This document shows positions 25,685 through 34,377 of a DNA stretch of 64,000 bases, piece by piece. Position 1 is the stretch's first letter. Each line of letters starts with the position of its first letter. The notes beneath the pieces are model-generated. The model was not told the origin of the DNA, searched no databases, and saw nothing but the letters and a program-made list of their open reading frames with translations. The position numbers and the translations under genes were made by a program. Source of the stretch: an uncultured Pelagibacteraceae bacterium. Its GTDB lineage: Bacteria > Pseudomonadota > Alphaproteobacteria > Pelagibacterales > Pelagibacteraceae. The stretch is from positions 62,001 through 126,000 of the forward strand of contig CACORI010000001.1 in the NCBI GenBank assembly GCA_902629585.1, given 5' to 3'.

Positions 25685-26233
25685 ATGAAGAAAATTTTTT
25701 TAAGTTTTGTTATTTATATAATTTTAATTAATTATTCACTTTCAAATGAGAGAAAACTCCAACTAGATAAATTATTTGAGAATCTTCAAATCAGTGATGC
25801 ATCTTTGTCTTTTGGAATTGAACAGAAAATTTGGGATTTATGGAGTACTCATCCATCAGATCAAAATTTAACACTAAAGTTAAGTGAAGGATCCAAATTA
25901 GTCAGAGAAAAGCAATTGATAAAAGCAAAAAAAATTTTTAGTGATGTAATTAAACTTGATCCAAAATGGGCAGAGGCATGGAATAAAAGAGCAACAGTTT
26001 TATATATGCTAGGCGAATATCAAGCTTCTCAAAATGATATTGATAAAGTTTTATTTTTAGAGAAAAGGCACTTTGGAGCATTAGCTGGACAAGGTTTAGT
26101 TAATATAAAACTTGAAAATTATGAAAAGGCTATTGAAAGCTATAAAAAAGCCCAAGAAATATATCCCGCAATGCAATCTCCAAAAATAATGATTGATCAA
26201 ATAAAAGAATTAATTAAACGTGAACTTATTTGA
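25685..26233 (+). CDS. Periplasmic tetratricopeptide-repeat protein
   Basis: A 182-residue secreted protein: signal peptide in the first 20 residues, then a helical region with two to three TPR units (about residues 62-160), e.g. KLDPKWAEAWNKRATVLYML and GALAGQGLVNIKLENYEKAI. IEQKIWDLWSTHPSD just before the repeats is typical of a common alphaproteobacterial TPR family. The function is not established. A 155-nt gap separates it from the divergent NCS1 gene. Confidence 0.85.
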   Translation: MKKIFLSFVIYIILINYSLSNERKLQLDKLFENLQISDASLSFGIEQKIWDLWSTHPSDQNLTLKLSEGSKLVREKQLIKAKKIFSDVIKLDPKWAEAWNKRATVLYMLGEYQASQNDIDKVLFLEKRHFGALAGQGLVNIKLENYEKAIESYKKAQEIYPAMQSPKIMIDQIKELIKRELI

Positions 26234-26315
26234 TATTTTATAGTTATAAACTTTGATAAGTTATAAATATTATTACTTTATAAAATTAAATTTTCTTAAT
26301 ACACTTATTAATTAA

Positions 26316-27482
26316 ATGCAAAAAAATAATTGGAATTATCCTACTTTAATGTGGGTTGGAGATAATAGAGTTGAAGAACTAAATTTTGCTTGTGAAGCAC
26401 TAGGTATAAGAAAAGCTCTCTTAGTCACAGATAACGGATTAAGCGAATTAGATATAATTCAAAAAGCATTGTACAGTCTAAAAACAAAGGGGATTGATGT
26501 CGAATTATATTCAGATGTAAAAGGAAATCCAACAGAAATTAATGTGAAGAATGGTGTAAAATGTTACCAAAAAAATAAATGTGATGGCGTGATTGCTTTT
26601 GGAGGAGGCAGCGCATTAGATGTCGGAAAAGCAATCGCATTTATGGTAAGTCAAACATTGCCCTTATGGGAATTTGAAGATATTGGAGAAAATTGGACTA
26701 AAGCAAATTTGGATATGATTTCCCCAATTATTGCTGTTCCAACAACAGCAGGCACTGGATCAGAAACTGGAAGAGCAGTTGTAATTTTAAACGAAGATAC
26801 AGGCATTAAAAAGATTATTTTCCATCCAAAAATGTTGCCCTCTATTGTAATACTTGATCCTGTTTTAACTTTAGGGTTGCCCTCAAAAATTACAGCAGCA
26901 ACTGGAATGGATGCATTATCACATAATCTAGAGGCTTATTGTGCACCAGGATATCATCCGATGGCAGATGGAATTGCCATAGAGGGAATTAGAATAATTA
27001 AAAAATGGTTACCAGAGGCATTCAAAAATGGCAACAACTTAGAAGCAAGATCCAATATGTTATCTGCTGCAAGCATGGGTTCGACTGCGTTTCAAAAAGG
27101 ATTAGGGGGTATTCATTCTTTAAGTCATCCGGTAAATGCTTTGAATAATATTCATCATGGCTTATCCAATGCAATATTTATGCCTTATGTTTTAACATTT
27201 AATAAAGATGTTATTGAGGAAAAAATAATAAAACTTTGTAATTTCATAGAGTTAGATGATCGATCATTTGATGGATTTATTAAATGGATTTTAGATTTAA
27301 GAAAAGAATTAAAATTACCTCACAAATTATCAGAGGTGATTGATGATAAAGATCTATCAATAGATAAGTTATCAAAAATGGCATTAGAAGACCCGTCTAC
27401 AAGCAGTAATCCAAAAAAATTGACTGAGAAAGATATGAAATTAATGTATCAACACAGTATGTCTGGCAAATTATTCACATGA
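26316..27482 (+). CDS. Iron-containing alcohol dehydrogenase
   Basis: A 388-residue group III metal-dependent alcohol dehydrogenase (NAD(P)-linked). The nucleotide-binding GGGSALDVGKAIA, PTTAGTGSETGRAVV, and iron-site residues in DALSHNLEAY, GGIHSLSHPV and NNIHHGLSNAI are all present. The substrate is unknown; members act on butanol, lactaldehyde, hydroxybutyrate or methanol. It overlaps the amidotransferase gene by 4 nt, hinting at a shared pathway, and the aldehyde product could be captured there. Confidence 0.93.
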   Translation: MQKNNWNYPTLMWVGDNRVEELNFACEALGIRKALLVTDNGLSELDIIQKALYSLKTKGIDVELYSDVKGNPTEINVKNGVKCYQKNKCDGVIAFGGGSALDVGKAIAFMVSQTLPLWEFEDIGENWTKANLDMISPIIAVPTTAGTGSETGRAVVILNEDTGIKKIIFHPKMLPSIVILDPVLTLGLPSKITAATGMDALSHNLEAYCAPGYHPMADGIAIEGIRIIKKWLPEAFKNGNNLEARSNMLSAASMGSTAFQKGLGGIHSLSHPVNALNNIHHGLSNAIFMPYVLTFNKDVIEEKIIKLCNFIELDDRSFDGFIKWILDLRKELKLPHKLSEVIDDKDLSIDKLSKMALEDPSTSSNPKKLTEKDMKLMYQHSMSGKLFT

Positions 27483-28270
27483 CTGATTTAAATATTTTAA
27501 TTGTAGAAGGAAATAATCTAGAAGATAATCAGTTTTTTGTAAAAGCTGCTGGAGCTTCTTGCTCAGATAACTTAAAAAGATTAGTTCTTAAGCTAGAACC
27601 CTCTACTTCTATAAAAGTTATAAATCCTGGCTTAGACAATGAAACTAAAGAAGCTTTAAATAATATGAATAATTATGATGGAATAATTTTTACCGGTGGT
27701 GCTATGAGGCTCAACGATATGACAAATGAAATTAAAAAACATATAAATTTCGCAGCTAATTGTTTTAAATACAATAAAAAAATTTTGGCTATTTGTTGGG
27801 GATTGCAGATTTGCTCAACTGCTGCAGGTGGAAAAGTTTTACCAGGAAAAAATGGCGCACATATTGGAATTGCATCAGATATAGAAATTAATGAAAAAGG
27901 TAAAAAAAATCTTATTTTTAAAAATAAAAAAGTAAAGTTTACTTCACCTGCATTTAATTTTGATGAAGTCTGTAAAATACCTAAGGGTGCAATTTTGTTA
28001 GCCAGCGACAAAATAAATGATGTTATGGCATTGTATTTTAAAGTCGGAAAATCTGAAATTTGGGGTCTTCAATATCATCCAGATTATGAATATTGGCAGA
28101 TGATAAATATTTCTAAGGGTAGAAAAGAGCGATTACTAAACAATAAATATTTTAAAAATGAGAGTGTTTTTGAAAATCATATGGACTTTTTACAAAATGA
28201 GGAAAAAAAATTAGATTTTACTAATAGAACATGTGAAGTTCGAAATTGGTTAGATATTTTAAAAAACTGA
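27479..28270 (+). CDS. Class I glutamine amidotransferase-like protein
   Basis: A 263-residue stand-alone GATase resembling the GMP-synthase amidotransferase domain. The nucleophile elbow is AICWGLQICSTAAGG and the catalytic His is in WGLQYHPDYEY. The final 25 residues include NRTCEVRNWLDIL. It overlaps the iron-alcohol dehydrogenase gene by 4 nt. Such proteins can be gamma-glutamyl hydrolases or ligases, e.g. for gamma-glutamylated amines; the exact substrate cannot be read. Confidence 0.82.
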   Translation: MTDLNILIVEGNNLEDNQFFVKAAGASCSDNLKRLVLKLEPSTSIKVINPGLDNETKEALNNMNNYDGIIFTGGAMRLNDMTNEIKKHINFAANCFKYNKKILAICWGLQICSTAAGGKVLPGKNGAHIGIASDIEINEKGKKNLIFKNKKVKFTSPAFNFDEVCKIPKGAILLASDKINDVMALYFKVGKSEIWGLQYHPDYEYWQMINISKGRKERLLNNKYFKNESVFENHMDFLQNEEKKLDFTNRTCEVRNWLDILKN

Positions 28271-28285
28271 ATAATTTTTTAATTA

Positions 28286-28600
28286 ATGAAAATCTATTTT
28301 ATCTATGTAACTTTTAAATCATTTGAAGAAGCTAAAAAATTAGGTGTTAAAATAGTCAAAAACAAACTTGCTGCTTGTGTGAATATCATTCCAACAATTT
28401 ATTCAACTTATGAGTGGAAAAAAAAAATCTTTATCGAAAAAGAATGTTCAGTAATTATTAAAACTTCAAAATCAAAAGTAGAAAAAGCAATAAATTTTAT
28501 AAAAATAAATCACTCATATGATTGTCCAGCAATTTCAGCTTTCCCAATAAAAAAAACTCATAAAGATTTTGAAAAGTGGGTTACAGATCAAACAAAATAA
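28286..28600 (+). CDS. cutA: CutA divalent-ion tolerance protein
   Basis: A 104-residue trimeric CutA1 family protein. The motifs KLAACVNIIPTIYSTYEWK and the C-terminal YDCPAISAFPIKKTHKDFEKWV are diagnostic. The biochemical role (copper tolerance, signalling) is debated. It lies 15 nt after the GATase gene and 38 nt before the SRAP gene. Confidence 0.95.
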   Translation: MKIYFIYVTFKSFEEAKKLGVKIVKNKLAACVNIIPTIYSTYEWKKKIFIEKECSVIIKTSKSKVEKAINFIKINHSYDCPAISAFPIKKTHKDFEKWVTDQTK

Positions 28601-28638
28601 GGGTTTAAATTGTAATTTTTTATTATTACAATAAATAT

Positions 28639-29265
28639 ATGTGTGGAAGATATGTAGTAACTAACCCAGTATCAAAAACTGAAAAAATAATAAAATCTGC
28701 TATTCAAGTTCATGATAAAGAAAATTATAATGCACACCCTGGTCAAAAGTTACCTGTTATTAAGAAATATAAAAATGGAAATACATTAGAAAATCTTAAA
28801 TGGGGTGTAGTTCCTAGTTGGGCAAAAAATAAAGATTTCAAAGCTTTAATAAATGCAAGGTTAGAAACTATTGACGAAAAAATTTCTTTTAAAAAATTAA
28901 TCAAAAACTTTAGATGTGTTGCAATAGCTGATGGTTTTTATGAATGGAAAAGAGAAGATAGTAAAAAAACTCCTTTTTATTTTTATAGAAAAGACAAAAA
29001 ACCGATATATTTTGCAGGCATTTATGAAAATGATGAATTTTGTTTAATCACAGATAGAGCAACAGAAGCTTTAACTCAGATTCATCATCGTCAACCTGTA
29101 ATATTAAATCAAACTGATATAAATAAATATTTGAATTTAGAGTTACAAGGGCCTAAATTTTTAAAAGATTGTAAAAAACCAGAACTAGTATTTCATGAAA
29201 TTTCCAAAGATGTAAATATTCCAACAAATAATACAGTATCACTGATACAAAATGTATCTAACTAA
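28639..29265 (+). CDS. SRAP-family protein (YedK/HMCES)
   Basis: A 208-residue SOS-response-associated peptidase-like protein that forms a thiazolidine crosslink with abasic sites in single-stranded DNA. The initiator-adjacent Cys2 is present in MCGRYVVTN, as are NAHPGQKLPV, WGVVPSWAKN, INARLETID, ADGFYEWK and the histidine pair in IHHRQPVIL. All catalytic positions are conserved, so it should be active. Confidence 0.94.
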   Translation: MCGRYVVTNPVSKTEKIIKSAIQVHDKENYNAHPGQKLPVIKKYKNGNTLENLKWGVVPSWAKNKDFKALINARLETIDEKISFKKLIKNFRCVAIADGFYEWKREDSKKTPFYFYRKDKKPIYFAGIYENDEFCLITDRATEALTQIHHRQPVILNQTDINKYLNLELQGPKFLKDCKKPELVFHEISKDVNIPTNNTVSLIQNVSN

Positions 29266-29309
29266 ATATATGATTTTTGAGTATAATATTCTAATTTTTA
29301 AATAAAAAA

Positions 29310-30422
29310 ATGTTAAATTATTTAATTCCATTCATTATTGTTATTCTTATAGTTGTTTTTATTCATGAATATGGCCATTATTATTTTGCAAAAAAATTTG
29401 GTGTTGGTGTAACTGATTTCTCAATAGGGTTTGGTAAAGAAATTTTTGGATGGAATGATAAATCTGGAACAAGATGGAAAGTTTGCTGGATACCACTAGG
29501 TGGATATGTAAAATTTTTTGGAGATAGAAATGTTTATTCACAGGCAGATCACGAAGAAATTTCACAGAAATATAGTGAAGATGAAAGAAAAAAATTATTT
29601 ACACTAAAACCATTATATCAAAGATCATTAATTGTTTTTGGAGGACCTTTAGCAAATTTTATTTTAGCCTTGGTAATTTTTTTTTCAATCTATACTTTTG
29701 TAGGAAAAGATTTTACACCCGCTGTAATAAATGAGGTTGAAAAAGATAGTCCAGCCATGATTGGTGGACTTGAGAAAGATGACATAATTTTAGAAATTGA
29801 CGGAAATAAGGTTAAAAGCATAATGGATGTTTCAAAATTTATAACAATTTCCACTGATGATATAATTGACTTTAAAGTAAAAAGATCTTATGACGAAATT
29901 ATTCTCAAAATTAAACCAAAGATGGTTTTAGGCGAAGATAATTTAGGAAATAAAATTAATAGAAGAATTGTTGGTATAAAAATTGGAGCCTACAATAATC
30001 AGATTAATCATGTGAAACTTGGTCCTACTCAGGCAATATTTCATGCAGTTAACGAGGTATATTTTGTTAGTATTTCCAGTTTAAAATATATTGGGGGGAT
30101 GATCCTTGGAAAGGCTGATACTTCTCAGCTAGGTGGACCAATTAGAATAGCAAAAATTTCTGGACAGGTAGCTGATATTGGCTTGTTGGCTTTTATTAGT
30201 ATGATGGCTTACATTTCTATAAGTTTAGGACTTATTAACTTATTCCCAATCCCTATGTTGGATGGTGGGCATTTGATGTTTTATGCATTTGAGAAGATTT
30301 TAGGTCGACCATTATCTCAAAAAACACAAGAGGGTTTTTTTCGAATCGGAATGTTTATGTTGTTATCTTTGATGTTTTTTACAACTTTTAATGATTTAAA
30401 AGACTTAGGTTTATTAAATTAA
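29310..30422 (+). CDS. rseP: RseP-type site-2 metalloprotease
   Basis: A 370-residue intramembrane zinc protease. The active-site HEYGH is in VFIHEYGHYYFAKKFG near residue 18; the second metal motif is NLFPIPMLDGGHL in the C-terminal membrane part; one PDZ domain lies between (about residues 125-200). RseP cleaves anti-sigma factors and signal-peptide remnants. In many alphaproteobacteria it sits between dxr and bamA; here it follows the SRAP gene and precedes HU instead. Confidence 0.94.
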   Translation: MLNYLIPFIIVILIVVFIHEYGHYYFAKKFGVGVTDFSIGFGKEIFGWNDKSGTRWKVCWIPLGGYVKFFGDRNVYSQADHEEISQKYSEDERKKLFTLKPLYQRSLIVFGGPLANFILALVIFFSIYTFVGKDFTPAVINEVEKDSPAMIGGLEKDDIILEIDGNKVKSIMDVSKFITISTDDIIDFKVKRSYDEIILKIKPKMVLGEDNLGNKINRRIVGIKIGAYNNQINHVKLGPTQAIFHAVNEVYFVSISSLKYIGGMILGKADTSQLGGPIRIAKISGQVADIGLLAFISMMAYISISLGLINLFPIPMLDGGHLMFYAFEKILGRPLSQKTQEGFFRIGMFMLLSLMFFTTFNDLKDLGLLN

Positions 30423-30577
30423 TATTTTTTGGTAAATGTAAAAAAACCCAGTAAAATCAACATTATTTAGATCTTTTACAATATATTGTGCTAATAAAAA
30501 ATTAACACACTAAAATAAAGCTTGATTTATATAGGTTATTTTGAAAGATAGAAAAAAACCAATAAACCGGAGCTAAA

Positions 30578-30853
30578 ATGAATAAAAAACAACTAGTTGT
30601 TAAACTTTCAGGAGCATTAAATTTAAGTAAAGCAGATGCTGAAAGAACTTTTGACACTATTACCAACACTATTTTGGATGCTTTAAAGGCAGATGACTCT
30701 GTAAAAATTGCTGGGTTTGGCACTTATAAAGTAGCAAAAAGAAAAGCTAGAGTTGGAAGAAACCCAAGAACTGGTGAGCAAATTCAGATCGCTGCATCTC
30801 AAAAGGTTAAATTCTTACCTGCAAAAGCTTTAAAAGAAGTTTTCAATAAATAA
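30578..30853 (+). CDS. hup: HU-family DNA-binding protein
   Basis: A 91-residue nucleoid protein with the DNA-bending arm GFGTYKVAKRKARVGRNPRTGEQ. It starts at ATG 30578 with SD CGGAG. The 155-nt upstream region is AT-rich and presumably carries its promoter. A strong terminator follows, so it is monocistronic and probably highly expressed. Confidence 0.96.
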   Translation: MNKKQLVVKLSGALNLSKADAERTFDTITNTILDALKADDSVKIAGFGTYKVAKRKARVGRNPRTGEQIQIAASQKVKFLPAKALKEVFNK

Positions 30854-30862
30854 TAAACTTTT

Positions 30863-30903
30863 AAACAGCCTTAATATTTTAAAAATAAGTATTAAGGCTG
30901 TTT
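30863..30903 (+). terminator. Rho-independent terminator of hup
   Basis: Perfect 14-bp stem AAACAGCCTTAATA (30863-30876) / TATTAAGGCTGTTT (30890-30903), 13-nt A/T loop, and a T-run at the 3' base. Confidence 0.88.
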
Positions 30904-30905
30904 CT

Positions 30906-30924
30906 ATATGCAATTTCTGCATAT
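30906..30924. promoter_or_regulatory. Palindrome upstream of amtB
   Basis: ATATGCA-ATTTC-TGCATAT, a perfect 7-bp dyad with 5-nt centre, 73 nt before the amtB start. The TGCA-N-TGCA core is reminiscent of, but not a match to, NtrC boxes. Operator role is an inference from position. Confidence 0.4.
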
Positions 30925-30996
30925 CCAATTTTACTATTCAGCGTTAGTTTTTTGATTTTTTTAAAAATATAAATAATTTTTTTAATTGGAGGTATA

Positions 30997-32298
30997 ATGA
31001 AAAAATTATTAAAAGTAATTATTACACCACTTATTAGTTTAATTTTTTTGTTAAACTTAAGTAGTGCAAGTATAGCAGAAACTACTGTTTCTGCTGAAGT
31101 GGGTTTTATATTCAACACTCTACTATTCTTAATTTGTGGATTCTTAGTAATGTTTATGGCAGCAGGTTTTGCAATGCTAGAGTCTGGTATGGTAACATCA
31201 AAAAGTGTGTCTGTTATCTGTGCAAAAAACATAGGTTTATTTTCAATTGCAGGAATCATGTTTTGGTTAGTAGGTTATAACTTAGCTTACGGTATTCCAG
31301 AAGGTGGATATATAGGAAAATTCATACCATGGTCTGATTCAAGTGCAGTAGATACAGGTTATTCAGATGGTTCGGACTGGTATTTTCAAATGGTATTCTG
31401 TGCAACAACAGTTTCTATTGTTTCAGGTACGATGGCAGAAAGAATAAAATTATGGCCGTTTTTCGTGTTCGCTGCAATACTTTCTGGTATCATTTATCCA
31501 ATTGTAATGGGTTGGCAGTGGGGTGGAGGCTGGTTAGCAGAATTAGGTTTTTCTGATTTTGCTGGTTCTACTTTGGTACACTCAACTGGAGGTGCAGCTG
31601 CTTTAGCTGGTGCTATGATTATTGGTCCTAGACTTGGAAGATTTACAAAGTCCGGAGCTCCAGCTCCACTTAAACCATTTGCTGCTTCATCAATTCCATT
31701 AGTTACCATAGGTGTTTTTATTTTATGGTTAGGTTGGTTTGGTTTTAATGGTGGTTCACAATTAGCTATGGGAACTGCTGATGATGCCATAGCAGTATCA
31801 ACAATTTTTATTAATACATTTTTAGCTGGAGCTGGTGGTGTAATGGGTGCCGCTGTAGTTACAAGATTACATTTTGGTAAAACGGATGTAATTCAAATGC
31901 TAAACGGATGTATTGGTGGATTAGTTGCAGTTACAGCTGAACCATTAGCTCCTTCACCATTCTCAGCAATTTTAATAGGTGCTGTAGGTGGTTTAATCGT
32001 AGTTTATGGTACGAAACTATTATTCTCATTAAAAATTGATGATGTAGTAGGCGCAATACCGGCACACTTGTTTGCGGGAATTTGGGGAACATTAATCGTT
32101 CCCGCTACAAATTCTGGTGCAAATTTTAGCTCACAGTTAATCGGTGTATTAGCAGTAAATATATTTGTATTCATAATCGCTTATATTGTGTTTAGTACTA
32201 TGAAAGCAACTATTGGCCTAAGGTTAAGTAAAGAAGGTGAAACCAAAGGTACTGATGTTACGGAAACAGGTGTAATTGCATATGCAATACGTGACTAA
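30997..32298 (+). CDS. amtB: Ammonium transporter
   Basis: A 433-residue Amt-family channel with a cleavable signal peptide (ASIAE) and 11 membrane spans. Diagnostic sites: FMAAGFAMLESGMV, AGSTLVHSTGGAAALAGAM with the first pore histidine, WLGWFGFNGGSQ, and AHLFAGIWGT with the second pore histidine. SD TTGGAGGT lies 6 nt upstream. No PII (glnK) gene is adjacent, which fits the reduced nitrogen regulation of SAR11. Confidence 0.97.
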   Translation: MKKLLKVIITPLISLIFLLNLSSASIAETTVSAEVGFIFNTLLFLICGFLVMFMAAGFAMLESGMVTSKSVSVICAKNIGLFSIAGIMFWLVGYNLAYGIPEGGYIGKFIPWSDSSAVDTGYSDGSDWYFQMVFCATTVSIVSGTMAERIKLWPFFVFAAILSGIIYPIVMGWQWGGGWLAELGFSDFAGSTLVHSTGGAAALAGAMIIGPRLGRFTKSGAPAPLKPFAASSIPLVTIGVFILWLGWFGFNGGSQLAMGTADDAIAVSTIFINTFLAGAGGVMGAAVVTRLHFGKTDVIQMLNGCIGGLVAVTAEPLAPSPFSAILIGAVGGLIVVYGTKLLFSLKIDDVVGAIPAHLFAGIWGTLIVPATNSGANFSSQLIGVLAVNIFVFIIAYIVFSTMKATIGLRLSKEGETKGTDVTETGVIAYAIRD

Positions 32299-32312
32299 TT
32301 GTTAACAATAAA

Positions 32313-32362
32313 GGGACTCTTTGCTCCTGTGTAATTCATAACATTACTCATCAAAGAGTCCC
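32313..32362 (+). terminator. Long-loop hairpin after amtB
   Basis: Stem GGGACTCTTTG (32313-32323) / CAAAGAGTCCC (32352-32362), 11 bp, 28-nt loop. No clean U-run follows, but CCCTAATATTCTCTC is pyrimidine-rich. Similar in design to the hairpin at 4433-4489. Confidence 0.55.
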
Positions 32363-32394
32363 CCTAATATTCTCTCTTATTTGTTTATAAAAAA

Positions 32395-32417
32395 AAGTCC
32401 TTAAAGATTAAGGGCTT
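32395..32417 (-). terminator. Terminator of the glycosyltransferase-like gene
   Basis: AAGTCCTTAA / TTAAGGGCTT stem (one G-U), 3-nt loop; read on the minus strand it is followed by a T7 run, a classical terminator for the gene ending at 32420. Confidence 0.8.
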
Positions 32418-32419
32418 CT

Positions 32420-33388
32420 TTATTCATTTTGATCCCATAATTTTTTGTAATCAATAAACGGTGCTAGACCATAACTTGAATTAACATTTGTTAAATGGAG
32501 AGATAAACTTTTAATAGGAGATATACATATTTCATTTTTATATATCTCGTTGATATATTTTTCAAAAGGATCATGACGATCTAAGCAGGTTTTATGTAAG
32601 TTTTCCCAATATTTATCAATTAGAGATTTGCTTATCAAAAAAGTGCATAATGTTTTATTAATAGTTCTCCAGTGTCTTTTACTTCCAATCAGAATATTGG
32701 TTTTCTCATTATTCATATATAAATATGGATAATCAGAAGGACACATTAAAATATCCTTGCCAACTTGAGATGCTATTCTTTCATATGTCAAAATCATTTC
32801 ATTAAGCATAGATTCAAAATGAAGATAATCATCCTCTAAAAATAAAATTAGATCCTCACCTTGGTTTTTTCCAATTTCAAAACTTTGAAGAAGACTGGCA
32901 AGATTTGAAAATGTTTCATGAGATTTTTGATCTTTGATTATTGATTCAAATTTTTTATGATCTAAAGAAATAATTTGAACATTCTTTTTTTCAGTTATTT
33001 CCTGTATCTTCTTAAGATTTTGCTCACTCGAATGATCATCAACAATTAAAGTATTTACATTTAAACTAGGATGTTTTTTTTTACAATAATCTATTGAAGT
33101 AATTAAAGATTTTATTGAGCGTTTAGAATACTCTATTTTTGCTTGTTCAAATAATCTTTTTTTATTTTGATCCCAAACCTCAACGTTAGTATTTACTCTT
33201 ACAATTAAAAGAATTGAATTAACTTTCCTTGTAATTTTGACTTCACCTAAAGGCAATATAATTGATTTTTCATTAAATTTCGAAAGGTCTTGATTAACTT
33301 CCTTATCTAATGTTGGAACAGAAAATTTATTCTGATCGATTATTTCAAATCCTAAAATTTTACAAATTTTTATGAAAAGTTTTTTCAT
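32420..33388 (-). CDS. GT-A-fold glycosyltransferase-like protein
   Basis: A 322-residue soluble protein. A central Rossmann-like part has NTLIVDDHSSEQN near residue 112 and LILFLEDDYLHFESML near residue 180, resembling the nucleotide-sugar and DxD motifs of GT-A enzymes. The first 60 residues are poorly conserved in appearance. The N-terminal start ATG 33388 is divergent from the rhodanese gene by 38 nt. The sugar and acceptor are unknown; it is not part of a visible polysaccharide cluster. Confidence 0.6.
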   Translation of the reverse strand: MKKLFIKICKILGFEIIDQNKFSVPTLDKEVNQDLSKFNEKSIILPLGEVKITRKVNSILLIVRVNTNVEVWDQNKKRLFEQAKIEYSKRSIKSLITSIDYCKKKHPSLNVNTLIVDDHSSEQNLKKIQEITEKKNVQIISLDHKKFESIIKDQKSHETFSNLASLLQSFEIGKNQGEDLILFLEDDYLHFESMLNEMILTYERIASQVGKDILMCPSDYPYLYMNNEKTNILIGSKRHWRTINKTLCTFLISKSLIDKYWENLHKTCLDRHDPFEKYINEIYKNEICISPIKSLSLHLTNVNSSYGLAPFIDYKKLWDQNE

Positions 33389-33426
33389 ATATTTTTTTAA
33401 ATTATGATATAAATATTTACAATATT

Positions 33427-33810
33427 ATGACAATTAAATCATCTCAAACTCTAGTTTCAGAAGCCCTAAAGGAAATAAAAACTATTTCTTCAGATGAGGC
33501 ACACAGCATGGCAAATGAAAATCAGTGCAACCTTATAGATATAAGAGATGTGAGGGAATTGCAAAAAGAAGGCCAAGTTGAAGGGGCCAATCATATTCCA
33601 AGAGGAATGTTAGAATTCTGGTTAGATCCAGGTAGTGTTTATTTTAAAGATGGTAAACTTGATATGAATAAAGAAATGGTTTTATTTTGCGCTGGTGGAT
33701 TAAGATCCGCTCTAGCAGCTAAATCTTTAAAAGATATGGGCTTTAAAAAAGTTTCTCATATTGATGGTGGTTTTAATTCCTTAAAGAATAGTAAATTTAA
33801 AATTATTTAA
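33427..33810 (+). CDS. Rhodanese-like sulfurtransferase
   Basis: A 127-residue single rhodanese domain. The active-site loop is LFCAGGLRSALAA with cysteine, preceded by LIDIRDVRELQKEG and GANHIPRGMLEFW. It may transfer sulfane sulfur or act in sulfur relay. It converges with the frameshifted isomerase gene, overlapping its end by 3-4 nt. Confidence 0.92.
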   Translation: MTIKSSQTLVSEALKEIKTISSDEAHSMANENQCNLIDIRDVRELQKEGQVEGANHIPRGMLEFWLDPGSVYFKDGKLDMNKEMVLFCAGGLRSALAAKSLKDMGFKKVSHIDGGFNSLKNSKFKII

Positions 33811-34377
33811 GAAAAATATTCATCTAAAGCATATTCTAATCGATCTTGACCCCAAAAAATTTTTTGATTAACAACAAATGTTGGAGCTCCAAATATATCG
33901 TTATTAAAGGCATTATCTGTTAATTTTTTTAGTTTATCTTTTATTTTTTGTTCTTGAATTCTTGTATAAAATTCATCTTTATTTAACCCTATTTGTTCAA
34001 TAATTTTAAAAATATTTTTCTCATCAGAAATGTCGATATTATCTCTCCAATAAAAATTAAAACAAATATTTCAAATTTTTTTCTAAAATTAAATAACCAC
34101 GCATTAAATCTAAACTATTTATTGGAAATTTAGTATTCCACTTAAAATTTATATTATTTTTAATTGCAACAAGCTCGCAATCATTTTTCATATTTTTCAT
34201 TTTTCTTTCATTAAATGCAGGAGCAGTTATTCCCCCAAGTTTGTGAAGCCCACCTAAAAGAATTGGTTTATAATTAATATTAATTTGTTTAACAGAAGAT
34301 TGTACTTTCAATTTTTTATAAGCTAGGTATGAATAAGGACTTATAAAATCAAAGTAAAATTGAAATTCTTTAGTCAT
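33807..34377 (-). pseudogene. DsbA-family 2-hydroxychromene-2-carboxylate isomerase-like gene, frameshifted
   Basis: The N-terminal part (from ATG 34377, MTKEFQFYFDFISPYSYLAY) ends at a stop after LEKNLKYLF near 34057. The next frame immediately continues as NFYWRDNIDISDEKN, then APTFVVNQKIFWGQDRLEY to a stop at 33807-33809, which is the expected C-terminal half of a DsbA/HCCA-isomerase protein. The shift fits one extra T in a TTTT run. Combined length would be about 190 residues, normal for the family (glutathione-dependent thioredoxin fold). Either true decay or a base-calling error. Confidence 0.8.

Noticed and set aside
26242..26267. Direct repeat AGTTATAAA, 17 bp apart, before the iron alcohol dehydrogenase gene
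   Set aside because: Made of A/T only; expected by chance in this composition.
30879..31259. 126-codon minus frame over the hup-amtB gap
   Set aside because: Mostly antisense to amtB and to the hup terminator; no SD or domain.
31494..31790. 98-codon frame opposite amtB
   Set aside because: Pro/Ala-rich mirror of the channel coding sequence.
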